The notes under the pieces are model-generated. The model was given only the letters and a program-made list of their open reading frames with translations. It searched no databases and had not been told where the DNA came from. 46,517 nt of DNA, from assembly GCF_008369935.1 (NCBI RefSeq), contig NZ_VTUZ01000059.1:1-46517 (forward strand), given 5' to 3'. Positions 35,699 to 43,558 of the stretch are shown piece by piece. How positions within the stretch are numbered: the stretch's first letter is position 1; each line of letters starts with the position of its first letter. This DNA is from Paraburkholderia panacisoli. GTDB lineage: Bacteria; Pseudomonadota; Gammaproteobacteria; Burkholderiales; Burkholderiaceae. A program made the position numbers and the translations under genes.

Positions 35699-36832
35699 AT
35701 GGACATTAAAGTCGCGTACCGATTTCGGTTCTACCCAACGCCTGGGCAGGAAGTGATTCTTGCTAGGACGTTCGGGTGCGCGCGGTTTGCCTATAACCAC
35801 ATGCTGCGGTTGCGTACCGATGCGTGGTATCAGCGGCAGGAACGAGTCGGCTACCACGAAACCTCCGCTGCGCTTACGGCGCTCAAGAAAACACCTGAGC
35901 ACGCATGGCTGAACGAAGTCAGTTCGGTTCCTGTGCAGCAGGCTTTGCGCCACTTGCAGACGGCATTCGCCAACTTCTTCGCCAGGCGCGCGAAGTTTCC
36001 GAATTTCAGGCGCAAGGATGGCGTGCAGTCTGCCGAGTACACGACGAGCGCATTCAAGTGGGATGGTGTATCGCTGAAGCTCGCAAAGATGGATGCGCCT
36101 CTCGCGATCCGCTGGTCACGCACTATTCCGAAGGGTGCGAAAGTAACGACCGTCACCGTGTCGAAAGACACGGCCGGGCGATACCACGTTTCCATGCTCT
36201 GCGATGACGTGGTGGCCGCCAAGCCCAAAGCGCAATCCCAAGTCGGTATCGACCTGGGCCTGACGCATTTCGCCATTCTTTCGACGGGCGAGAAGATCGC
36301 TGCGCCGAATGCGTTCCGCAAGAACGAAGCCAAGCTCGCCAGGTTGCAACGGCGACTTGCAAAGAAGCAAAAGGGTTCCGCCAATCGCAAAAAAGCGAAA
36401 CTCAAAGTCGCACGCATGCATGCCAGGACAGCAGATTCTCGCAGGGACTTCCTGCACAAACTTTCGACCCGGTTGATAAACGAAAACCAAGTGATCGCCA
36501 TCGAAAGCCTGTCCGTCAAGAACATGCAGAAGAACCGATCTCTGGCGAAGTCGATCAGCGATGCAAGCTGGTCTGAATTCGTCAGGCAACTTGAATACAA
36601 AGCGCAGTGGTACGGGCGCACGCTGGTTGGCATCGACCGCTGGTATCCATCCAGCAAGCGATGCAGCGATTGCGGGTACACCGTCGCCAAGATGCCATTG
36701 AATGTGCGGTCGTGGACGTGCCCGGAATGCGGCAGCATCCACGACCGTGACATCAACGCTGCGCGCAATGTTTTGGCCGCCGGACTGGCGGTGTCAGCCC
36801 ACGGAGAAAGCGTAAGTCCCATGTCTCTCTGA
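35699..36832 (+). CDS. tnpB: TnpB RNA-guided endonuclease (IS605 OrfB type)
   Basis: This is a 377-aa TnpB. The N-terminal part is FRFYPTPGQEVILARTFGCARFAYNHML. The RuvC-like catalytic residues all appear intact: Asp185 (VGIDLGLTHFAILS), Glu269 (VIAIESLSVKNM) and Asp351 (HDRDINAARNVL). A four-cysteine zinc ribbon (Cys322, Cys325, Cys341, Cys344 in CSDCG and CPECG) lies between the last two. TnpB cuts DNA under guidance of an RNA made from the element's right end, next to a short 5' TAM, which keeps the element in place. There is no frameshift, so the protein is probably functional. Confidence 0.93.
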   Translation: MDIKVAYRFRFYPTPGQEVILARTFGCARFAYNHMLRLRTDAWYQRQERVGYHETSAALTALKKTPEHAWLNEVSSVPVQQALRHLQTAFANFFARRAKFPNFRRKDGVQSAEYTTSAFKWDGVSLKLAKMDAPLAIRWSRTIPKGAKVTTVTVSKDTAGRYHVSMLCDDVVAAKPKAQSQVGIDLGLTHFAILSTGEKIAAPNAFRKNEAKLARLQRRLAKKQKGSANRKKAKLKVARMHARTADSRRDFLHKLSTRLINENQVIAIESLSVKNMQKNRSLAKSISDASWSEFVRQLEYKAQWYGRTLVGIDRWYPSSKRCSDCGYTVAKMPLNVRSWTCPECGSIHDRDINAARNVLAAGLAVSAHGESVSPMSL

Positions 36833-36895
36833 GATGATTTAGGGGTGCCGTCTGTGAAGTGGGAATCCCCTTCCTTTAGGGAGGTGAGCAGTCAA
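36780..36895 (+). ncRNA. Predicted omega/reRNA scaffold at the tnpB 3' end
   Basis: TnpB guide RNAs normally span the 3' end of tnpB and the right-end region, ending at the right boundary. Here that is the tnpB tail plus the hairpin at 36869-36884 and the terminal GTCAA. The guide itself would start at 36896 (CGGATGACGTGACGG...). The 5' boundary is a guess. Confidence 0.45.
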
Positions 36896-36896
36896 C

Positions 36897-37533
36897 GGAT
36901 GACGTGACGGTCGTCCTAAATGGACAGGGCGGCGCTCTGCGGCGCACGAACCGGGGCGAAACACGCGAAACGCGCGTCGCGCCGATGGTACCTGAGATTC
37001 ACGTGACGGCGGAACGCATGGCGGCGCTGGCCGCCGACAAACCCGTAACAAAACGTGAGTGGAGCGTGAATGCGGCGTGAATGTCGCGAGACGCTACATG
37101 AGCGCCGCATCGACGCAGTACGAACCCGACGCGAGTACGGCACGCAGTCAGCGCATGCGGCGCGAATACCCCGCGGTCGCCGCCTTGGCGCGCGTGCCAC
37201 GCCGATGACTAAACCCTTTGCGCTTCCGGCGTGGCTAGATTAAATTGAGCATCGCCGCCGCGAACTAACATTTGCGCGGCGTGACCCGGCACGACAGACC
37301 AGAACCGGGCACGCCGGCAAATTTGCGGCTTGCCAGTTTCCGTGCCGCATTGCATGGCTCGCCATCGCACGCGGCAACGGCAACCGGCCTCTCTCGCCTC
37401 TCGCTCATCGTGTCGCAGCTATAGTCGGCCGGCGCGCAGTCGCATCTTGCCGCGTCTCGCGCATGGCCGCCGGTAGTCGTAACGCAACCGCTAGTACACG
37501 CGGTCCAATGTGAAACCAAGGAGAAGAGAAGCT
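36897..37533. other. Gap between the TnpB element and the BON gene
   Basis: No supported gene. Short frames here are arginine-rich shadows. Before the element inserted, this was probably the shared upstream region of the TAXI gene and the BON-domain gene. The BON gene has an AAGGAGAAGAGAAG ribosome site just before 37534. Confidence 0.5.
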
Positions 37534-37884
37534 ATGAAATCGGTCGGTTTTCTGAAAACGCTGGGTGCAGTCGTGGCAATGGTCGCGGCGTGCAACGTCT
37601 ACGCTCAGGCAAGCGACGCGCAGACCAGCTCGACTTCATCGGCGGCCTCGAACGTCAAGGCCGGCAAGCGCGCGAACAACGAGCTAGGCCGTAAGGTGCG
37701 CGGCGCGCTCACGAAGACGCAAGGCCTCGACGTATCGAATATCTCCGTGCGTGCTCGCGGCGGCGCGGTGACGTTGACGGGCACGGTGCCCGACGAGGGC
37801 CAGATCGAGTCCGCCGGCACAGCCGCGAAGGGCGTCGCGGGTGTGACGTCGGTGTCGAACAAGCTGACCGTTATGCAGCAGTAA
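37534..37884 (+). CDS. Periplasmic BON-domain protein
   Basis: This is a 116-aa exported protein. A signal peptide (MKSVGFLKTLGAVVAMVAACNVYAQA, cleaved after the AQA region) is followed by a Ser/Thr-rich linker and one BON domain: LGRKVRGALTKTQGLDVSNISVRARGGAVTLTGTVPDEGQIESA, then AAKGVAGVTSVSNKLTV. BON domains bind phospholipid or other envelope components and occur in OsmY-like stress proteins. I chose ATG 37534 rather than 37510 because of the signal peptide start and the AGGAG-type site upstream. It is monocistronic, with a terminator about 135 bp later. Confidence 0.88.
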   Translation: MKSVGFLKTLGAVVAMVAACNVYAQASDAQTSSTSSAASNVKAGKRANNELGRKVRGALTKTQGLDVSNISVRARGGAVTLTGTVPDEGQIESAGTAAKGVAGVTSVSNKLTVMQQ

Positions 37885-38195
37885 TCGTCTGCAGTGCGTC
37901 TGCAGTGGGCGCGCGACACGAATCGGTCGGTGCCCGGCGCGCTTGCCCGGCGCCTGCCGCGCAACGCCGGTGCAAGCGCTTCGACACGGCTAACGCGGTC
38001 ATGATGCAGATGTGCACCAGGGCTTCGGCGTGATGTGACGCCGAAGCCTTTTTTGCGTCCATTTTTTGGCGCGATGTTTTTTCTGAACCAGCGATGAGGT
38101 TTGCCGCCGTTGCTCACCGCACGGCAGCGTTGCAACGGTGATTGCTCCGTGCGCTCCGACACAGAGTTGACGTGTCGCCAAGCGTACTGTGAAGC
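37885..38195. other. Intergenic, BON gene to small ORF
   Basis: A 311-bp gap holding the terminator at 38021-38054. Nothing else was recognised. Confidence 0.6.
38021..38054 (+). terminator. Intrinsic terminator
   Basis: GGCTTCGGCGT stem with its complement ACGCCGAAGCC, a six-base loop and six T. It probably ends the BON-domain transcript. Confidence 0.9.
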
Positions 38196-38465
38196 ATGGC
38201 AATCGGAGTCAATGCTATGGGAACCACGCTGTTTCGCTATATCGATCTGCCGATCGGCGATCGGGCGGCTTTCGAACTGGTGTGTGCGCGGCACGGTTTC
38301 GCGCCGGTGCATTTCGACATCAGTGCCAGCGGGAGCCCGGGCGAGCCCGCGCACGAGCGTCTCGTCACCGTGCGTCGCGCCGGCTGGGTGCAGTCCTATC
38401 AGGACCGCCATGGTCAGTGGATCAGGCAGTTCGAGGCCGATCTGACCTGCCGGTTCTTCAAATAG
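38196..38465 (+). CDS. Small hypothetical protein
   Basis: This is an 89-aa protein (82 aa if ATG 38217, MGTTLFRYID, is used, which looks more natural). It has no signal peptide or membrane helix. The composition is balanced and not a shadow type: TLFRYIDLPIGDRAAFELVCARHGFAPVHFD, then ERLVTVRRAGWVQSYQDRHGQWIRQFEADLTCRFF. I do not recognise the family. It stands alone between the BON gene terminator and the convergent TauE gene. Confidence 0.6.
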   Translation: MAIGVNAMGTTLFRYIDLPIGDRAAFELVCARHGFAPVHFDISASGSPGEPAHERLVTVRRAGWVQSYQDRHGQWIRQFEADLTCRFFK

Positions 38466-38568
38466 CAAGGTAGCCGGGGCCAGCGCGGCGCGGCGTGTGG
38501 TCGGTGGGGCGGCCGGCACTCGGGACGGCGCTTGAGCCGGCGTTCGTACCGACTCTCGTGTCGAAGCC

Positions 38569-39357
38569 TCAGGCCAGCACGAGGCGCACGCCGACCAGCG
38601 TCAGAGTGGCGGCGAGCAGGTTGCGCAACAGCGCATCCGGTGCGCGCGACGACAAATAACTGCCGATTGCGATGCCTGGCAGCGAGCCCACCAGCAGCGA
38701 GGCCAGCATCGACCAGTCGACCGAGCCGAGCAGCCAGTGGCCCGCGCCCGCCAGCAGCGTGAGCGGCACCGCATGCGCGATGTCCGAGCCGACGATGCGC
38801 GTGGTCGGCAGCAACGGATACAGGAGCAGCAACACGGTCACGCCGATCGCGCCCGCGCCCACCGACGTCAGCGACACCAGCACGCCGAGTATCGCGCCGG
38901 TCAGCATGGTCAGCGCCAGCGTGCGCCCCTGCTTCGGCGTGCGCTGGCCGCGCGCGCCGAGCGCCGCGAGTTGCGGACGGAACACCAGCGCCACCGCCGT
39001 CACCAGCAGCGCCACGCCGAGCACGATCTGGATCAGCCGGCCCGCGGCCGGCGTATCCATTCCATAGCGATGCAGCAGGATCAGCGTGATCGTCGCGGCC
39101 GGCACGCTGCCGGCGGCGAGGCGCAGTGTGACCTGCCAGTCGACGGAACCTTTCAGGCCGTGCACGAGCGTGCCGGTCGCCTTGGTGGCGGCCGCGTACA
39201 GCAGATCGGTGCCGACCGCGGTGGCGGGATGCACCTTGAACAGCAGAACCAGGATCGGCGTCATCAGCGAGCCGCCGCCGACGCCCGTCAGTCCGACCAG
39301 AAAGCCGACGAACAGGCCGGAGACGGAATACAGCAGATCGATGTGGGGAAGAGCCAT
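38569..39357 (-). CDS. TauE/SafE family sulfite exporter-like permease
   Basis: This is a 262-aa inner-membrane permease of the TauE/SafE (DUF81) family. It shows the two repeat signatures VGFLVGLTGVGGGSLMTPILVLLFKVHPATAVGTDLLYAAATKATG and ILGVLVSLTSVGAGAIGVTVLLLLYPLLPTTRIVGSDIAHAVPLTLLAGAGHW, each followed by hydrophobic helices, about eight in all. Members export sulfite or organosulfonates; the substrate here is not known. I chose the start at 39357 (MALPHIDLLYSVSG), since the longer frame is arginine/proline-rich. A LysE-family gene lies 194 bp upstream on the same strand. Confidence 0.9.
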   Translation of the reverse strand: MALPHIDLLYSVSGLFVGFLVGLTGVGGGSLMTPILVLLFKVHPATAVGTDLLYAAATKATGTLVHGLKGSVDWQVTLRLAAGSVPAATITLILLHRYGMDTPAAGRLIQIVLGVALLVTAVALVFRPQLAALGARGQRTPKQGRTLALTMLTGAILGVLVSLTSVGAGAIGVTVLLLLYPLLPTTRIVGSDIAHAVPLTLLAGAGHWLLGSVDWSMLASLLVGSLPGIAIGSYLSSRAPDALLRNLLAATLTLVGVRLVLA

Positions 39358-39551
39358 TGAGCGGACCGCTGACGGTCGGGTGGGTGAAAAGGTTGGGCGG
39401 CAAGGCCGGCGCCGCGCGCCGCTCGGGTCTCCGCAGGCGCGCCACGGGCCGCCGCGGCGCGGCAAAAGCCGCTATTGTCGCAAAACTGTCGCTTTTGCGT
39501 ACAGATCACGCATGGCGCGGCGATCGTGCCGCATCCAGTGGCGTGCCGCGC

Positions 39552-40199
39552 TCAGAGCGCGCGCCGAATCTCGACGACGCCGAATGCCGCCAGCATGAAG
39601 CCGACCACCCGGTCGATGGCGACGCGCAGCTTGCTGCCAATCGCATGGCGCGCGAGCGATACCACGGTCACCAGAAAGCACCACCACGCGATCGAGCCGG
39701 CGAACACGCCGCCCACCGTGGTCAGCGCGATAGCCGATGAAAACGCGCCGCGCGGCGCGAGCGTGGTGAACAGCGCGGCGAACATGATGACGGTCTGCGG
39801 GTTGGTGAGAGTGAGCAGCAACGAACTGGCGTATGCGCGCAGCGCGCCGGCGCGGCCCACTTGCGCGAGCTTGCCGTCGCCGTTGCCGTTGCCGTTTGAA
39901 GTGTCGGGGGCAGGCTTCTGCAGCAGCGTGCGCAAGCCGAGATAAAGCAGAAACAGCCCGGCTAGCAGATGCAACGGCCGGTCGTACTCGAGCATGAACT
40001 GCGAGATGCCGACGAGGCCGAGCGCCGCGATCAGGCCGTAGACCGCATCGCCGGTCGCGATGCCGAAACCGATCGCGAGTCCTGCGCGCGGACCGCCGGT
40101 CAACGTGCGGCGGATGCACAGCATGCCCATCGGGCCGACCGGCGCGGCAATCGCGAGGCCGACGCCCGCTGCGGTGAAGAAGAGACTGGTGGTGGACAA
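39552..40199 (-). CDS. LysE family amino acid exporter
   Basis: This is a 215-aa LysE/RhtB-type exporter. The N-terminal signature is VGLAIAAPVGPMGMLCIRRTLTGGPRAGLAIGFGIATGDAVYG. Then come LLAGLFLLYLGLRTLL, SLLLTLTNPQTVIMFAALF and a C-terminal helix RVVGFMLAAFGVVEIRRAL. Six helices are expected. The loop between helices 3 and 4 contains NGNGNGDG, encoded by a 6-bp tandem repeat. The family exports basic or neutral amino acids such as lysine, threonine or homoserine. A broken LysR gene lies upstream on the opposite strand; many lysE-type genes are controlled by a divergent LysR gene. Confidence 0.9.
   Translation of the reverse strand: MSTTSLFFTAAGVGLAIAAPVGPMGMLCIRRTLTGGPRAGLAIGFGIATGDAVYGLIAALGLVGISQFMLEYDRPLHLLAGLFLLYLGLRTLLQKPAPDTSNGNGNGDGKLAQVGRAGALRAYASSLLLTLTNPQTVIMFAALFTTLAPRGAFSSAIALTTVGGVFAGSIAWWCFLVTVVSLARHAIGSKLRVAIDRVVGFMLAAFGVVEIRRAL
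39871..39894. repeat. 6-bp tandem repeat (TTGCCG) x4 inside lysE-family gene
   Basis: Three perfect units and one TCGCCG unit encode the NGNGDG stretch in a cytoplasmic loop. Changes in copy number would add or remove two residues without shifting the frame. Confidence 0.85.
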
Positions 40200-40559
40200 G
40201 GGGAAGCCTTTGAGCGGTTGTTCTGGTTGGTGGCGCTTGCAGCGGTTCGTGACGCTCGATGCAGCTTCGCTGCGGTTCGTGCGGCCTTGCGCCGGGTGGG
40301 GCGGCGCGCTTGGGTTTCAGGCGTGCGGCCGACGCGTCCGTCAGCATAGACAGAGCGGAAAGCGCCGGCAAGGTTGTGCATGCCCGGGCGCAGTCTCCTT
40401 GGCGCAAGCCTGAAACCCAAGCCTGACACCAGCAGCCAACACCATCCACCGAGCCGCCGCGACCCGCAGGACGCCGCCGTGGATACCCTAGGATCGGCGC
40501 CTCGCACGCATGCGTCGGGCATCATTTTGCCACTTCAAATTTCGGGAGCGTACCCGCTC
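40200..40559. other. Intergenic between LysE gene and LysR remnant
   Basis: No gene supported. It contains a 15-bp perfect inverted repeat (40308-40322 and 40408-40422), listed separately. Confidence 0.5.
40308..40422. repeat. 15-bp inverted repeat with 85-bp spacer
   Basis: GCTTGGGTTTCAGGC at 40308-40322 and its exact complement at 40408-40422. It lies upstream of the LysE-family gene. Confidence 0.85.
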
Positions 40560-40830
40560 ATGTGGCAGATCGATCAGGTGACGCTGCGCTTGTTCATCGC
40601 TGGTTGCGAGGAAGGGACGATCGCGCGCGGCCGAGCGCGAGTTTATCGCACCGTCGGCGCTCAGCAAGAGCCTTGCCGATCCGGCGGCACTGGTCGATGT
40701 CGCGTTGCTTTCGCGCAGCCAGCGCGGCGGTGGTGGGGGGCGCGATTGGGCTGCCTGGGCCTGGAACGCGCGATGTGGCATTGGAAGATATTTCCAAGTA
40801 GCGCGGCAGTTGCAGCCCTTGAAGGGTGAT
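40560..40830 (+). pseudogene. LysR family regulator remnant (frameshifted, truncated)
   Basis: ATG 40560 opens MWQIDQVTLRLFIAGCEEGTIAR, the N-terminal helix of a LysR regulator. After a frame change at about 40628-40632, the reading continues AAEREFIAPSALSKSLAD, then ALVDVALLSRSQRG, which is the recognition helix and the LLxRSxRG turn of LysR proteins. After about 90 residues the similarity ends. At least one indel has destroyed the gene, and the effector domain is missing. It is divergent from the LysE-family exporter, so it may once have regulated it. Confidence 0.7.
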
Positions 40831-40875
40831 GCGTGATGCGGGCCGCCTCGTCGAGACGGGCCGCATCTTTTTGTT

Positions 40876-41016
40876 TTAGTGCTTCTTGTGTGTCGCCGAG
40901 ACACTCGGTGCTACGCGGATCGGCGGCGCACCCGAGGGCGCCGTGGTGGGTTGCGGCTTTTTCTCCTGTTTCGGCTTTTTGACTTCACGATTACTGCGCA
41001 TTTGACCTTTTGCCAT
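40876..41016 (-). CDS. Small basic Lys-rich protein (46 aa)
   Basis: This is a 46-aa protein, MAKGQMRSNREVKKPKQEKK followed by a Pro/Thr/Ala-rich part ending SATHKKH. I recall short proteins with the same MAKGQxRSNxExKKPK start as conserved hypotheticals in proteobacteria; the function is unknown. It is highly basic and probably disordered. The frame is open upstream to 41352, but the sequence there does not look like protein; Met at 41016 is the start of the conserved part. Confidence 0.65.
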   Translation of the reverse strand: MAKGQMRSNREVKKPKQEKKPQPTTAPSGAPPIRVAPSVSATHKKH

Positions 41017-41720
41017 GATGGACTCCCATTTGGTCTCGGTCGCTCCACGGTAGAGCGGTGAGCTAGTGTGCGCTGATTTTGCCGTCGATGCTGGAGTTCC
41101 TGCCGTCTGACGTGCCGAACCGGGCCATGCGGCGCCGGTTGCCGTAGTGGACGTCGGCGTGCGCCAGCAGCTCGGAAGGTGCAAGCCAGAGATACTGGCT
41201 GTGCTGGTCGGGCCGGCCGATCGTCGCCGTACTGGGGTAATCGTACCTTTCATGCAATTTATGACGGTTTGATCATAAAAGCCGTCATTTATCAACGAAT
41301 TGTGCATCATCAGATTGCGCGAAAGCCGTGCGACCGCCAAGCCTTGCTGCAAGCGGCACCGTAAGTGACTACCGCCAGATTTCGCACGATTCGAATGACT
41401 ACCCCGTTAACGATCTTTCGAAACCTGCAGGTGGGTCAGCATGTCGCACTAGGCTCATTTCATAGGGGTTTATACTGATTTCCGTCTCCTCCATGTCTCG
41501 ATCCCTACGAAATATGGATTACGCCCGCCTTTCGAGGCGGGCTTTTTTTATGGTGTCATTCGGGTGTCGCGCTGCATGAGCGCGTACCTGTATTCCTCCG
41601 ATTTGGTAGAAACGCGAGCCCGGGATTTGCATCAATTACTGGCGCGTTCGCATCTAGGCTTGCTAAATGGCTCGCCTGATTTGTCCTGGGTTTGCCTGTG
41701 AGCAGTGCGATGCGGTGCGG
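41017..41720. other. Gene-poor region with orphan terminator
   Basis: No confident gene. It includes a 64-aa frame on the minus strand (41063-41257) that only has a TTG start and loosely resembles the end of a Nudix-type protein (QYLWLAPSELLAHADVH). It also has a 7-bp inverted repeat, ATGACGG/CCGTCAT (41261-41288), and the terminator at 41523-41549. Base composition becomes more AT-rich here. Confidence 0.4.
41523..41549 (+). terminator. Intrinsic terminator without an upstream gene
   Basis: GCCCGCCT-TTCG-AGGCGGGC followed by seven T is a textbook rho-independent terminator. No gene or known RNA was found upstream on the plus strand. A TATACT box at 41471-41476 could start a very short transcript. 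Confidence 0.85.
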
Positions 41721-41722
41721 CA

Positions 41723-41902
41723 CGGGAACTCATCGACGCTGTCGCCGATCGCACCGGCGACAGCATGGCCCGCCACTGGCGAAGCCCCCGATGCAGTGCT
41801 TGGGGCGATTAGGCGCGCGCTGACCGTCGGCAACGCCGTGCAACTGGTCGGTTTCGGGACGTTCCCGACGGGGCAGCGCGCTGCACGCAGGTACATACCT
41901 CT
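41723..41902 (+). pseudogene. HU-like DNA-binding protein remnant (frameshifted)
   Basis: Reading one frame gives RELIDAVADRTGDSMAR (the N-terminal helices of HU). After a frame shift near 41771-41775, the next frame gives TGEAPDAVLGAIRRALTVGN and AVQLVGFGTFPTGQRAAR, the HU core with its GFGTF hallmark. The DNA-binding arm (normally GRNPxTG) is lost after RAARR. It is a broken HU/HupB-type gene in the island. A possible start is GTG at 41705. Confidence 0.75.
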
Positions 41903-42826
41903 GAAATTCTCGAAGCACTCGCGCATCTGTGTCCCCACGGACTTGCCAGCAAAGTGGCCGCCCATATCTCGGTCATCAAAATCTGCTCATCCATCATATG
42001 GTCACCCCGGTTGGGCTTGCCTTCCACCAGCCGCTCCCGCTGTTGCTGTTCTTTAGTTCTGCTAGCCATGTTCACGGTATTTGCTAGCGGGAGAAGCGCC
42101 GCAGCCCCGCCAGATAAGGCTGGGAGGCCAGACTGCCAGTTCTGTCGCCCCTTGCGTTTCAGCAACGGCTGAGCGGCAGGATGTCCGTTGATTTTGCTAG
42201 CGCGTTCGGCGTGTCCTCTAATTCGGCTGATGCGGTTGTAGAGGAGCGCGATAGATCCATTGGCCTGAAGCGGCAGCAAGCTCAACTACCGGAGGTGATT
42301 TTTTTTTGATCCTCGGACGGTGCCCATCTCAGTGTGCAGACCAAAAACGCCATACCGCATGGCACTTTGGGTGTCACGTCGGCGGCCTCCAACATTCCAT
42401 GTGTGGATGTCGGTAAGAGCGGTATCGTGCTGCGCTTGGTCAGTCGCTCCGGGTAGCGAGTTCGTGTTCCGGTGGAAAAGCCACGCTAACAGAATTAACG
42501 GACAGCATTAGCGCTTCAATGGACACCGCTAGCAACATTAGCAACGATCTGCAACACCTGCTCCCAGGATAGTCCACACACACGTCAACGCCAGGACTTT
42601 TGCAGACTTCCCTAGCTTGAAAATTTCCGCCGGCGGGTAATCGTGGTTTCAGATGGGGCACGTCGGTAAAGGAGTGGTTCCAGCGCTCTGCGCATGCGGT
42701 ATGGGGTGACCGGCCTGGTGCCGTCACCGCCGGTTGATTCCGCCACCCAACTTCGGTCATTCGCCCACGGTCCCTAATTTGGCAGTACTCAGAACCCGTT
42801 CAACCCGCCGGGAGCGACCAGGCGGA
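41903..42826. other. Gene-poor island DNA
   Basis: About 0.9 kb of lower-GC sequence in which I recognise no protein. Frames on both strands are short or of unusual composition. A run of nine T is at 42300-42308. A minus-strand frame (41809-42285) includes MASRTKEQQQRERLVEGKPNRGD, which could be an old coding remnant. Confidence 0.4.
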
Positions 42827-43525
42827 CTAGAGGTGCGTTTTCACGAGGTACTGCACAATTAATCTAATTTCGTCAAACTGAGTTACCAATTCAAAGGTGA
42901 ATATGAAGCTGAGAGCGTAGCACGGTCCGGGGTAAAGCTCGAAAAGGCGCAAGATGGGCTTAGCGAAGACAACCCGGATAGGCGCCCTCGTAAACAGATA
43001 GGTAATGGTGAGGCCTAGCAGCGCCCCTGCGATCACGTCTGTCGGATAGTGCAAGCCGATATACACTCGTGGCGCACAAATGAAAAGTGCCGTGTATGCT
43101 AGTGCGATGACTCCCGCGCAGCGCCAAATCAAAAAGATACCCATCGCTATTGCAGACCATAGCATTCCATGGTCACTTGGGAATGAACTCCAAGTCCTTA
43201 ATACAGCATCGGATTTCACACCGACTGGGAAATGCAGATGCAACGTAGGGTCAAACTCGGGTCGTAGCCGAAACGGCAAGAGATATGCAAGAAGTCGCCC
43301 GACGAAGAGTGCGATGAAGCCGGCGGCCAATGTAGCAACGACGATCTCGCGTCGCTGACTGTTCTGCTCGTCGGGTTGAAGCCAAATCCACCACAGGATA
43401 GACACGAGTGGCAATCCTCTCGCAAGGTATAAATCTGTTAGTGCCGCGATAGCATGATTGGTCGCGGAAGACGCGAAAGCATGCTGCGCGATGAAGAGCT
43501 GTATCGCGGTGTCAAAGTTTTTCAT
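42827..43525 (-). CDS. PAP2-family membrane phosphatase
   Basis: This is a 232-aa multi-helix membrane protein of the type 2 phosphatidic acid phosphatase superfamily (lipid phosphatase or undecaprenyl-diphosphatase type). The three catalytic blocks are visible: LPFRLRPEF (motif 1, ending in RP), SSFPSDHGM (motif 2, PSxH with Asp where Gly is common) and RVYIGLHYPTDVIAGALLG (motif 3, R-x5-H-x3-D). About five or six hydrophobic segments surround them. Codon use is noticeably less GC-biased than in the first 40 kb, which fits acquisition by transfer. It is the only clearly intact gene of normal size in the island. Confidence 0.9.
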   Translation of the reverse strand: MKNFDTAIQLFIAQHAFASSATNHAIAALTDLYLARGLPLVSILWWIWLQPDEQNSQRREIVVATLAAGFIALFVGRLLAYLLPFRLRPEFDPTLHLHFPVGVKSDAVLRTWSSFPSDHGMLWSAIAMGIFLIWRCAGVIALAYTALFICAPRVYIGLHYPTDVIAGALLGLTITYLFTRAPIRVVFAKPILRLFELYPGPCYALSFIFTFELVTQFDEIRLIVQYLVKTHL

Positions 43526-43558
43526 GGGCGTGACGGGGGATGGTTGAAGTTATTATAG

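Larger units (their letters stand above)
35586..36895 (+). mobile_element. IS200/IS605-type element carrying only tnpB
   Basis: This is my model of a 1,310-bp element. The left end has the hairpin CCCCGTCC-TTCA-GGGCGGGG (35604-35623). The right end has a CCTTCC-TTTA-GGGAGG hairpin (36869-36884) and finishes in GTCAA, like the TCAA right cleavage site of IS608. The left flank TTCAT would be the target/TAM-like sequence. No tnpA is present, so the element cannot move by itself. CGGAT occurs at both junctions (35586-35590, 36896-36900), so the exact left edge is uncertain by five bases. Confidence 0.68.

Noticed and set aside
41063..41257. 64-aa minus-strand frame resembling a Nudix C-terminus
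   Set aside because: Only a TTG start, with a stop just upstream and no clear ribosome site. The resemblance is too weak to call a gene.
41380..41550. tRNA or tmRNA upstream of the orphan terminator
   Set aside because: No cloverleaf, no GGTTCGA-type T-arm followed by CCA, and no tmRNA tag frame could be found.
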